DNA of 64,000 bases from Gemmatimonadota bacterium (lineage in GTDB: Bacteria; Gemmatimonadota; Gemmatimonadetes; Gemmatimonadales; GWC2-71-9). Positions 56,779 to 64,000 of this stretch are shown here, piece by piece. The stretch is from the NCBI GenBank assembly GCA_016874005.1, contig VGVQ01000011.1, positions 1-64,000 on the forward strand. Direction: 5' to 3'. Under the pieces are notes generated by a model. That model searched no databases. It saw only the letters and a program-made list of their open reading frames with translations, and had not been told where the DNA came from. Every line of letters begins with the position of its first letter. Within the stretch, counting starts at the first letter, position 1. Position numbers and translations under genes: made by a program.

Positions 56779-58631
56779 TGAACCCGTTCCTGGTGGTCGT
56801 CGATCTCGACGGCGGATCGCTCGGACTCGACGCCCTGCAGCCCGGCCTCCCGGCGCTGTCGCAGAGCGACGGGCGAGTAGAGGTCCTCTGGAACGAATCC
56901 TGGGCCGCGGGGTGGGTGCCTTCGGCGACCTTCGAACGGCCGGGGTTCGTCTCCCAGCATGGGATCTTCGCGGTGGGCAACGTTCGGCTCTCGGGGCGAC
57001 CGAAGGACGGAGCGCACCCCACGGCCGACCTGGTGCACCTGATCAACGAGTACCGCCGAGTCGGGCCGATGGCCGTCCGCGAGCTGATCGGCGACTTCAG
57101 CTTCGTGCTCTGGGATAGTCACAACCGCCAGGTTCTGGCCGGTCGCGACGCGCTCGGGGTAAAGACCCTGTTCTGGCAACAGCGGGGACGCCGCCTGTAT
57201 CTCTCCTCCCACCTCGACTGCCTCGAAGGCGCGGCCTACGATGGGGAGTTCATCGGGCACTTCCTGGTGGGCCTCCCCCACGCCACCGACCGCACCATCT
57301 ACGCCGATGTTCACCGGTTGCCGGCTGGCGCCATCCTCACTTGGAGCAAGAACCGGCTCGAGACCAGGAGGTTTTGGAGCCCCTCGGAGTTCATCGGCGT
57401 CGACCGGCGGATCGGGCTCCCCGACGCCGCGGCCGAGTTCCGGCGGTTGTTCGAGGAGGCCGTCGTGGCCCAGCTCGACGACCGGGTCCCGGCCTGGTCG
57501 CAGCTGTCGGGCGGCCTCGACTCGTCCGGGGTAGTCGGGGTCGCGTCGCGACTGGCCGATCGGGGGCAGGTGGCGCGGTTAGGCGGGACGGTGTCGGTGG
57601 TCGACTCACTCGGCGGTGGAGACGAGACCAAGTACTCCGACGCCGTCCTGGCCCGATACCCGTTGCCCAATGCCCAGCTGCTCGACTTCGGCGCCTGGCA
57701 GGCCGACGAGCAAGGACCGCCCCGCCAAGGCGAGCCGCGGATCTTCCTGCCGTTCTTCGCCCGGAGCCGGGCGATGAACGAGGCCGTCTTCGGCGGCGGG
57801 GGCCGAGTCCTCCTGAGCGGGTTCGGGTCGGACAATTACCTGGCCGGCCCCCACGGCTACCTGGCCGATTGGGTCCGCCAAGGCCGGCTCCTGGCCGCCG
57901 CCAAGCAGATCACCGACGTTGCGGTGGCGAGTCGGCGGTCGTTCTACCGAGTCGGCTTCGACAACGTGGTCCTCCCGCTCGTCCCGGCGTTTCTCAAGCG
58001 GCGGTGGCACGACGCCGCCGGCCAGCTGCCCCCGTGGATCGACGGCGGCTTTGCCCGCCGTCATGGCTTGATCGATCGCGCGGCTGGGATCGGCTTTCCG
58101 TCCGCTGGGTTGGGCGTGTTCGGCGATGCCCAGATGGTTGAGCTGGGGACGCTCGACCTGGCGCTCGAGCGCGGCATCTCGGAGGAAGGAATCGAGATGC
58201 GCTACCCGTTCCTCCATCGGCCGCTGGTCGAGTTCTGCTTGACCCTGCCGGCCACGCTCAAGATCGGGGCCGCTCGCAAGAAGCTGGTCATGCGTGAGGC
58301 CTTGTCGGATGTGCTCCCGCCGCTGGTCCGAGACCGCCCGGGGAAGGGGGGCATCGACGGGCGGATCGCCTGGTCACTGAGCCACGAGCGCGAGCTGCTG
58401 GGCCGATTGGTGGCGCAGAGCCGCCTGGCGGATCTGGGCTGCGTCGACGCCGGCCGGCTGGCAGCTGACCTCGCCCAGGCCCAAGCGGGCAACATCTGGT
58501 CGATCGGACCGCTCTTCGCCACCCTGGCGCTCGAAACCTGGCTGGCCGTTCGGGCCGGCCAGTATTCCGAATCTGTACCCGCAGGAGCCGCGGCAGGGGC
58601 CGCGGCCGAATCACACCAACCAAGGAGTTGA
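56778..58631 (+). CDS. Lasso peptide C: asparagine-synthetase-like macrolactam synthetase
   Basis: A 617-residue ATP-dependent cyclase. It activates an Asp or Glu side chain in the precursor core and joins it to the N-terminal glycine. The N-terminal glutaminase-like domain lacks the catalytic Cys2 (it begins MNPF) but keeps GDFSFVLWD (105-113) and GRDALGVKTLFW (122-133). The synthetase domain has the ATP loop SGGLDSS at 244-250. The loss of Cys2 fits lasso cyclases, which use no glutamine. It begins on the A of the B2 TGA and ends 2 nt before the precursor start. A true asparagine synthetase is unlikely given B1, B2 and the precursor beside it. Confidence 0.92.
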   Translation: MNPFLVVVDLDGGSLGLDALQPGLPALSQSDGRVEVLWNESWAAGWVPSATFERPGFVSQHGIFAVGNVRLSGRPKDGAHPTADLVHLINEYRRVGPMAVRELIGDFSFVLWDSHNRQVLAGRDALGVKTLFWQQRGRRLYLSSHLDCLEGAAYDGEFIGHFLVGLPHATDRTIYADVHRLPAGAILTWSKNRLETRRFWSPSEFIGVDRRIGLPDAAAEFRRLFEEAVVAQLDDRVPAWSQLSGGLDSSGVVGVASRLADRGQVARLGGTVSVVDSLGGGDETKYSDAVLARYPLPNAQLLDFGAWQADEQGPPRQGEPRIFLPFFARSRAMNEAVFGGGGRVLLSGFGSDNYLAGPHGYLADWVRQGRLLAAAKQITDVAVASRRSFYRVGFDNVVLPLVPAFLKRRWHDAAGQLPPWIDGGFARRHGLIDRAAGIGFPSAGLGVFGDAQMVELGTLDLALERGISEEGIEMRYPFLHRPLVEFCLTLPATLKIGAARKKLVMREALSDVLPPLVRDRPGKGGIDGRIAWSLSHERELLGRLVAQSRLADLGCVDAGRLAADLAQAQAGNIWSIGPLFATLALETWLAVRAGQYSESVPAGAAAGAAAESHQPRS

Positions 58632-58633
58632 TC

Positions 58634-58756
58634 ATGTCGAACTACACCAAGCCGACCGTGACCAAGATTGGCTCGATCGTGCAGAAGACCGAGGGTGGCT
58701 GGACCTGGCAGGACATCGAGGTCATGAGCAAGCGGGGCTGCGGCAGCGGCAACTAG
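58634..58756 (+). CDS. Lasso peptide A: precursor peptide (40 residues)
   Basis: The ATG at 58634 has AAGGAG (58622-58627) 6 nt upstream and begins 2 nt after the C gene stop. The leader obeys the RRE-binding rule at every position: Tyr4, Pro7, Val9 (the Leu/Val site), Gly13, Thr19 at position -2 and Gly21 as the first core residue. The predicted 20-residue core is GGWTWQDIEVMSKRGCGSGN. Gly1 can be joined to Asp7 (7-membered ring) or Glu9 (9-membered ring). Trp3 and Trp5 would lie in the ring. Met11, Lys13 and Arg14 are bulky enough to lock a threaded tail. The lone cysteine at core position 16 has no partner. The calculated mass after loss of one water is about 2148.95 Da (monoisotopic). The gene is shorter than usual gene-finding cut-offs. 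Confidence 0.88.
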   Translation: MSNYTKPTVTKIGSIVQKTEGGWTWQDIEVMSKRGCGSGN

Positions 58757-58778
58757 TCGCCGGCCAAGACCCAGTTCG

Positions 58779-58805
58779 GGCGGGCGGGCGCCAAACCCGC
58801 CCGCC
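58779..58805 (+). terminator. Perfect 10-bp GC hairpin after the lasso precursor
   Basis: GGCGGGCGGG (58779-58788) pairs with CCCGCCCGCC (58796-58805) around a 7-nt loop. It begins 22 nt after the precursor stop. The T-run is reduced to TT, so it may be a weak intrinsic terminator or a stabiliser of the precursor message. Confidence 0.5.
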
Positions 58806-58892
58806 TTGGCGCGCCCTCAACATTCCCACCGGCAAGCCGATGCCCTAGATTGAGTTACCAGCGTTGACACACCGGCTCCCCAAGGAGTCCTG

Positions 58893-61370
58893 TTGACCGA
58901 CCGCCGTAGGTTGTTGCCCGTCTGGTTCGTGCCTTGGATCCGCGGCGGCGGGTGGCTGGCTTTCGGTGCCGGCCTGAGCATCCTAACACTCACGATCCTT
59001 AGGCCCGGCTATGGCGGGCTCGCCGCCGTTCTCGTTCCGGGGTGGTCACTCGTTGCTGTCGTGTGGGCGGCGGCGGTCATTCGAGTGCGCAAGGGCGGAG
59101 CGGTTCGGCAAGCGGCTTTGGCAGCGCTCCTTGCCGTCGTGGCGTCGATGGGCATGGCCGTCGGGCTGTCGGGGGTCGGTCCGCCCCCAGCTTGGTTGCG
59201 CTGGCTGGCGATCGTTCACATGCCGTTGTTTGTGCTCAGCTTGCTCCTATGGCCGGCCCTCCGGCGGCCAAAGCAACAATGGCCCTATCTAATCATTGAC
59301 CTGTCCATTCTGGCCGTTGCGCTCGGGCTTCTAGTGTGGAACGAGTGGTACCGGCCTGACGAGCCGCCCGACGTAGAACAAGTCCTTACCGTTGCGGGGC
59401 AGGTTTCGCTCCTCCTTGGCGTAAACATAGCCGTCGTGAGGCGTCCCAGGGAACGCCACTTCGCGTCGTTCATGCTTCTGGTATGGATGTCGATTGCCGT
59501 GTTCAGCGCGAACACAGGCCTCGCGATCATGAACCCCGCGGAGAACGTCGCCGGTGCAATCGTCTCGATTGTGATGCCGACGGTTCTCCTCCTCGGCATC
59601 GCCTCCGCCGAAGCTCTCCGCGTTGAGCTCCGTTGGCCCTGGAAACGCACCGAAGGCGGCAGCCCAGTCCCTTGGATCGCGGTGCTGGCGATCACCTTCT
59701 TCGTCTTGAACCTGGTCTTCAACCAGAACGCCACTGGCGTCGGTCCCATCGTGCTCGGCGCCCTCGGCACCATGATCCTGCTGGTCATCCGCCAGGCCGT
59801 CACCGCCCGGCACAACGCCCGGCTCCAGGCCGAGCGGGCCCAACTCGAGGCGGACGCCCGGATCGCGGCGTTGGTCCGGCACACCTCCGACGTCATCCTC
59901 ATTACCGAGACCGATCTCAAAATCCGATTTGCTTCGCCTTCCGCAACGGCGTTGCTGGGCCAGGATCCGGAGGACGTCGTCGGCCGCGACATTCTCTCGT
60001 TGGTCGAACCGGATCTCCGCGAGGCCATCCAACTGATGGTGGCCGAACGCATCGCGGTGCCGGGGCAGAGCGCGGTGGCCAATTGGAAAATGCCGGGGCC
60101 CGGCGGGGACGTGCGCCGAGTCGAGGCGGTGGTCACCAACCTGGTCCATCAGCCGACCATCGGCGGCCTGGTGTTCACCCTGCGCGACCAGACCGAACGG
60201 GCCCTGCTCGAAGAACAGCTCAATCAGGCCCAGAAGATGGAGGCCATCGGACAGCTGGCCGGCGGGGTCGCTCACGACTTCAACAACCTCCTCACCACCA
60301 TCATGGGGCACAGCGAGGTCGGCCTCGAGATCCTCGAGCCCGGGCACCCCGTCCGGGACGACCTCGAGCAGGTGCTCAAGGCCTCCCAGCTCGCCGCCTC
60401 GCTCACCCGCCAATTGCTCGCCTTCAGCCGAAAACAGGTGGTCGAGCCGAAGGTGATCAACGTGAGCGGCACCCTGGCCGAAGTGGTCCGGTTGCTCAAG
60501 CGCCTGATCAAGGAGGACGTCACCACGGTGCTCGACGTGGCCTCCGATCTTGGCCACGTCAAGATGGACCCCTCGCAACTCGAGCAGGTCGTCCTCAACC
60601 TCGCGGTCAATGCTCGCGACGCGATGCCCGAGGGCGGCCGACTCACGATTCGGGCCCGCCGCCAGTTGGTCGAACGGCAGATCACCGACGCCGTCATTCC
60701 GGTCGATCCGGGCGAGTACCTGGTGATCGAAGTATCCGACACCGGCGTTGGGATGGATGACGCAACCCAGCAACGGATCTTCGAGCCGTTCTTCACCACC
60801 AAACCGGTGGGGCGCGGTACTGGCCTCGGTCTGGCCAGCGTCTACGGCATCGTCCGACAGAACAGTGGTGGTCTGGTCCTGGTGAGCCAACTCGGCCGGG
60901 GGACCACCTTCACCGTGTACCTCCCCCGGATCGAAGCGGAGCCGGAACAGGCGGCGGCCGCCCCGCGGCGCCGACCGGTTCGCGGCGAGGGCGCCACGAT
61001 CCTTCTGGTGGAAGACGAAACCGCCCTCCGGGAGATCGCCGAGAAGGTGCTGCGCCGGGAGGGCTACCGGGTCCTGGTCGCCAGCGACGGCGACGAAGCC
61101 CTCATGCTCGCGGCGGGATCGCCCCATCCGATCGACCTGGTCCTCACCGACGTCATCATGCCCGGCATGTCCGGCAGCCAGATGGTGGCCGAGATGCGCA
61201 AGCTCAAGCCGATCTCCCGGGTCCTCTATATGTCGGGCTACCCGGGAGAGGATCTCATCGGGCGGCTCGGGATCGACGACCGACTCCTCCGGAAGCCCTT
61301 CACGCCCTTCGTCCTGGTCGAGAACATTCGGGCCGTGTTCGAAGGCCGCGAGGCGCCCAGCAACCCGTAA
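58893..61370 (+). CDS. PAS-containing hybrid histidine kinase with N-terminal membrane sensor
   Basis: A 825-residue hybrid kinase. A polytopic sensor with about eight helices (residues 1-290) leads into a coiled linker, a PAS domain (about 325-435), HisKA with [18 protein letters not shown] (His near 460), HATPase (about 555-680; [22 protein letters not shown]) and a receiver with the phospho-accepting Asp near 752 ([11 protein letters not shown]). The start is TTG 58893, fixed by AAGGAG at 58881-58886. Codons for about residues 1-250 are unlike the rest: CTA, CTT, GTT, GTA and ATA are frequent there and rare after 59640. It follows the lasso operon and could sense a related signal, but no proof exists in the sequence. 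Confidence 0.9.
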   Translation: MTDRRRLLPVWFVPWIRGGGWLAFGAGLSILTLTILRPGYGGLAAVLVPGWSLVAVVWAAAVIRVRKGGAVRQAALAALLAVVASMGMAVGLSGVGPPPAWLRWLAIVHMPLFVLSLLLWPALRRPKQQWPYLIIDLSILAVALGLLVWNEWYRPDEPPDVEQVLTVAGQVSLLLGVNIAVVRRPRERHFASFMLLVWMSIAVFSANTGLAIMNPAENVAGAIVSIVMPTVLLLGIASAEALRVELRWPWKRTEGGSPVPWIAVLAITFFVLNLVFNQNATGVGPIVLGALGTMILLVIRQAVTARHNARLQAERAQLEADARIAALVRHTSDVILITETDLKIRFASPSATALLGQDPEDVVGRDILSLVEPDLREAIQLMVAERIAVPGQSAVANWKMPGPGGDVRRVEAVVTNLVHQPTIGGLVFTLRDQTERALLEEQLNQAQKMEAIGQLAGGVAHDFNNLLTTIMGHSEVGLEILEPGHPVRDDLEQVLKASQLAASLTRQLLAFSRKQVVEPKVINVSGTLAEVVRLLKRLIKEDVTTVLDVASDLGHVKMDPSQLEQVVLNLAVNARDAMPEGGRLTIRARRQLVERQITDAVIPVDPGEYLVIEVSDTGVGMDDATQQRIFEPFFTTKPVGRGTGLGLASVYGIVRQNSGGLVLVSQLGRGTTFTVYLPRIEAEPEQAAAAPRRRPVRGEGATILLVEDETALREIAEKVLRREGYRVLVASDGDEALMLAAGSPHPIDLVLTDVIMPGMSGSQMVAEMRKLKPISRVLYMSGYPGEDLIGRLGIDDRLLRKPFTPFVLVENIRAVFEGREAPSNP

Positions 61371-61373
61371 ACC

Positions 61374-62201
61374 GTGGATCTCGAGCGGTATTTCGAACGA
61401 ATCGGCTATCGCGGTACCCCGAGCGGGAACCTCGAGACCCTCACCGCGATCCATCGCGCCCACCTCCTCGCCATCCCCTACGAGAACCTCGACATCCACC
61501 TCGGGCGGCGACTGGTGCTGGACCAGGACAGGAGCTATCAGAAGCTCGTGGTCGAGCGTCGAGGCGGCTGGTGCTACGAGATGAACGGCCTCTTCGCCGC
61601 GGTGCTGGAGCGACTCGGCTTTCGGGTCACCAAGGCCTGGGGGACGGTGGGCCGAGCCAGCCGGGGCGAGGCGGTCGAGGGCAATCACCTGGTCTTGCTG
61701 GTCGATCTCGATCGGCGATACCTCGCCGACGTGGGCTTCGGCGATGGGTCGATCGATCCGCTCCCTCTCGAAGTCGGCGGCTATCGGACCGCCGGCTTCG
61801 AGGTCGCCATCGGCCGGGAAGGCGATCGCTGGGTGTTTCGGAACCACCAGTATGGGGCCGCGGCGGAGTTCGATTTCACCGAGGCGCCTCGGGTACTCGC
61901 CGACTTCCGGCCCCGGTCGGACGCGCTCCAGACCGAGCCCGATTCGCCCTTCGTCCAGAAAACCGTGGTCCAGCGGCACCGGCCGGAGGGCATCGTCACC
62001 CTCCGCGGGGCGGTCCGGTCGTTGGTCTCGCCGGGCGGGATCGAGCGCCGCACGTTGAAAGATCCAGTAGATTTTCAGCAGACCCTGGCGACCGATTTCG
62101 GGCTCGATCTCGGCGACCAGACCGCCCGGCTGTGGGCAATCATCGAGGAGCGACACCGCCAATGGCTCGCCGAATCCCCGGAGCAACCGCCGCGCTGCTG
62201 A
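61374..62201 (+). CDS. Arylamine N-acetyltransferase
   Basis: A 275-residue NAT-family acyltransferase that moves an acetyl group from acetyl-CoA to an amine. The triad is visible: Cys67 in RRGGWCYEMN, His105 in EGNHLVLL and Asp119 in LADVGFG. The opening YFERIGYRGTPSGNLETLTAIHRAHLLAIPYENLD is standard. GTG 61374 follows the kinase stop by 3 nt. Relatives also act in natural-product assembly (amide synthases), which is worth keeping in mind beside a RiPP operon, though simple detoxification is equally likely. Confidence 0.92.
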   Translation: MDLERYFERIGYRGTPSGNLETLTAIHRAHLLAIPYENLDIHLGRRLVLDQDRSYQKLVVERRGGWCYEMNGLFAAVLERLGFRVTKAWGTVGRASRGEAVEGNHLVLLVDLDRRYLADVGFGDGSIDPLPLEVGGYRTAGFEVAIGREGDRWVFRNHQYGAAAEFDFTEAPRVLADFRPRSDALQTEPDSPFVQKTVVQRHRPEGIVTLRGAVRSLVSPGGIERRTLKDPVDFQQTLATDFGLDLGDQTARLWAIIEERHRQWLAESPEQPPRC

Positions 62202-63874
62202 TCGCGGCTCTCGTCCCCCCATCGCTGGACGGCCAAATCGTCAATCGATTCGGGGTTCGGGTTCCGATGCGCGACCGGGTCGAGCTGGTGGCCAACCTCT
62301 GGCTGCCGGCCCCGACCGGCAAGCACCCGACCATCCTGCTTCGAACCCCGTACGACAAGACGGCGCAGTATCGACGGTACCGGCTGGATCGATACCTCCA
62401 GGCCGGCTACGCCGTAATGGTCCAGGACACCCGCGGGCGGGGCGACTCCGAGGGACGCTTCGATTTCTACTTCCCGGAAGGCAAGGACGGCTACGACACC
62501 ATCGAGTGGATCGCGCGGCAGAGCTGGTCCAACGGCCGGGTGGGCATGGACGGCGGCTCCTACCTCGGCGCGGTCCAGTGGCTCGCGGCCCGCGAGCGAC
62601 CGCCCCACCTGGCCTGCATCATCCCGACCGCGTCGTCCGGGCGGCTTTTCGACGAGATCCCCTACCTCGGGGGGGCCTTTCGGCTCGACTGGGCGCTCGA
62701 CTGGCTCAACCTCACCGCCGAGCGGGTCAGTCAGGGCGATTTGAACGAGCTGGTCAAGTGGGACTCGCTCCTGCTCCAGCGCCCGCTGGCTCGCCTCGAT
62801 TCGCTGTTAGGCAGGCCGATGGCGTTGTACCAGCGGATGCTGGCCCACTCCACCCTCGACGCCTACTGGCGCCGGATTCAATTCGGCCCCGAGGACTACG
62901 CCCGGATCGAGGTGCCGGTCCTCACCGTGACGGGCTGGTTCGACGGCGACCAGCCGGGCGCGTTGTCGTATTGGGACGGGATGGAGGCGTTGGGGCGCCC
63001 GAACAACCACTATCTGATCGTCGGGCCCTGGAATCACGGCCAGACCTATCTCGGCGGGGCCGTCAAGCAGGGGGAATTCGCCCTCGATTCGACCGCGATC
63101 TTCCCGATTCAGGAAGAACGGATCCGGTTCTTCGACTGGTGCCTCAAGCGAGCCACGCCGAGCTACGATGCGCCGCGGGCCCGGGTGTACCTGACCGGCC
63201 GGAACGGCTGGCTCGCCGGGGATCGCTACCCGCTTCGCGAGGTGAGCCCTCGACCGATATTCTTGGCGAGCGGGGGGCGGGCCAATACCCTCAACGGAGA
63301 CGGCGCGCTCCGATGGGAGCCATCGGCGGCCGCCGCGGTCGACACCTTCCGCTACGATCCCGACCGACCGGTGCCGAGCCGGCCGCTCGCGACCGACCAC
63401 CGGCCGGTCGAGGAACGAGCCGACGTCCTGGTGTATACCACCGAGGTCTTGACCGATCCGCTGGAGTTGCTCGGTCGGCCGATCGTCAAGCTGTGGGCCG
63501 CCACGGACGGCCCCGACACCGATTTCACCGCCAAGCTCCTCGACGTCTATCCCGACGGCCGGGCGGTGCTGCTCGGTCCCTCGCCGACCGGGGTGCGACG
63601 GGCCCGGTACCGCAACGGGTACCTCCGCGAGGAACTGGTCACCCCGAACGAGCCGATCGAGTACACCATCGAGATGGCCGACATCGGCCATCGGCTGGCT
63701 GCCGGCCACCGACTCCGGTTGGAGATATCCAGCAGCGCCTTTCCGTTCATCGACCGCAACGCCAATACCGGCCGGCCGGTGGCCACCGATACCACCTGGC
63801 GGGTGGCCCGGCAGACCGTCTTCCACGGCGCCGAGCGGCCGTCGCGGGTCGTGCTACCGGTGCTCGCTCCGTAG
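62162..63874 (+). CDS. CocE/NonD (S15-type) secreted alpha/beta hydrolase
   Basis: A 570-residue exported acyl-peptidase-like hydrolase. The ATG at 62162 begins a signal peptide (IPGATAALLIAALVPPSLDGQ) and lies inside the last 40 nt of the NAT gene in another frame. The hydrolase core has NLWLPAPTGKHPTILLRTPYDK, the nucleophile Ser133 in MDGGSYLGA, the acid in VTGWFDGDQPG and a histidine in GPWNHG. The C-terminal jelly-roll (about 380-570; LTDPLELLGRPIVKLWAATDGPDTDFTAKLLDVYPDG) completes the X-Pro dipeptidyl-peptidase/cocaine-esterase layout. The substrate is unknown. It converges on an S9-type gene at the right edge. Confidence 0.92.
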   Translation: MARRIPGATAALLIAALVPPSLDGQIVNRFGVRVPMRDRVELVANLWLPAPTGKHPTILLRTPYDKTAQYRRYRLDRYLQAGYAVMVQDTRGRGDSEGRFDFYFPEGKDGYDTIEWIARQSWSNGRVGMDGGSYLGAVQWLAARERPPHLACIIPTASSGRLFDEIPYLGGAFRLDWALDWLNLTAERVSQGDLNELVKWDSLLLQRPLARLDSLLGRPMALYQRMLAHSTLDAYWRRIQFGPEDYARIEVPVLTVTGWFDGDQPGALSYWDGMEALGRPNNHYLIVGPWNHGQTYLGGAVKQGEFALDSTAIFPIQEERIRFFDWCLKRATPSYDAPRARVYLTGRNGWLAGDRYPLREVSPRPIFLASGGRANTLNGDGALRWEPSAAAAVDTFRYDPDRPVPSRPLATDHRPVEERADVLVYTTEVLTDPLELLGRPIVKLWAATDGPDTDFTAKLLDVYPDGRAVLLGPSPTGVRRARYRNGYLREELVTPNEPIEYTIEMADIGHRLAAGHRLRLEISSSAFPFIDRNANTGRPVATDTTWRVARQTVFHGAERPSRVVLPVLAP

Positions 63875-64000
63875 ATACCGCTCGAAATGAGCCACCAGCT
63901 TGCCTAACAAGAAGCGGGCGTCGTGTTCCCGCTGGGTCCACCCGTGAGTCGCCCCCGGCGCGAAGACGAGGTCGAAGTCCTTGCCGAGCTTGATGAGATG
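63854..64000 (-). CDS. C-terminal end of an S9-type (prolyl oligopeptidase-like) peptidase
   Basis: Only the last 48 codons are in the window: the frame enters at 64000 and stops with TAG at 63856-63854. The text includes HLIKLGKDFDLVFAPGATHGW, in which PGATHGW is the catalytic-histidine region of S9 enzymes. It overlaps the convergent CocE-type gene by 21 nt. The rest lies beyond the right edge. Lasso isopeptidases belong to a related fold, but this fragment is too short to tell. Confidence 0.75.
   Translation of the reverse strand, partial: HLIKLGKDFDLVFAPGATHGWTQREHDARFLLGKLVAHFERYLRSEHR

Noticed and set aside
56778-58631. True glutamine-dependent asparagine synthetase
   Set aside because: The N-terminal catalytic cysteine is missing and the neighbours are lasso B1, B2 and a matching precursor.
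58757-58892. A second lasso precursor downstream of the first
   Set aside because: No frame with a YxxP leader or TxG junction was found between the hairpin and the kinase start.

Overview
The window is GC-rich DNA, by eye about two-thirds GC, with very few TTA, CTA or ATA codons, from a free-living diderm bacterium. Several features together fit Gemmatimonadota or a close relative: an MglA/MglB pair, many secreted S9, M14, M20 and S15-type peptidases, MacB-type exporters with a TolC channel, a PorT-type beta-barrel, and a bacillithiol-type deacetylase. The phylum is an inference, not shown directly. No tRNA, rRNA, insertion sequence, phage gene or CRISPR array was seen.

Layout. 1-678: an unrecognised Pro/Ala-rich reading frame running off the left edge. 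841-4579 (minus strand): glucose-6-phosphate isomerase, a PhnP-like metallo-hydrolase and pyruvate kinase. 4580-5158: a gene-free region with two perfect DnaA boxes and several weaker ones, flanked by divergent genes; it is a candidate replication origin. 5159-18598 (plus strand): class II aldolase, YtxH, BrkB-type membrane protein, M14 peptidase, SRP RNA, dnaX-ybaB-recR, a small membrane protein, mglB (frameshifted) and mglA, pgsA, cinA, grpE and dnaJ. 18592-25007 (minus): iscS, mnmA, an S9 peptidase and ppk1, translationally coupled. 25170-25885: bshB1, frameshifted. 25944-35398 (minus): an exporter operon of TolC, MacA-like adaptor, one ATPase and four FtsX/MacB permeases that form two A-B pairs, followed by a beta-barrel gene.

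35738-42737 is a signalling block: a large NtrY-like kinase, a hybrid kinase, an HDOD protein, a small unknown and a PilZ protein. 42916-46268 holds an unknown protein, an M20 peptidase, a RidA-type protein and a PLP enzyme. 46409-55947 (plus) is a tight run of a serine hydrolase, two paralogous S9 peptidases, an N-acyl-D-amino-acid deacylase, an acyl-CoA synthetase and an enoyl-CoA hydratase, which suggests secreted peptide degradation followed by acyl-CoA catabolism.

56066-58756 is the highlight: a compact lasso-peptide operon in the order B1 (leader-binding RRE), B2 (leader peptidase), C (macrolactam synthetase) and A, a 40-residue precursor. The precursor matches the YxxP...G...TxG leader rule at every position. 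It predicts a 20-residue core with Gly1, two possible ring acceptors (Asp7, Glu9), two ring tryptophans and one cysteine. No dedicated exporter or isopeptidase lies beside it. A hybrid kinase whose sensor half has unusual codon use follows, then an arylamine N-acetyltransferase, a CocE-type hydrolase and the 3' end of a further S9-type peptidase at the right edge.

Two conserved genes (mglB, bshB1) each lack a single G. Both could be real lesions or assembly indels.
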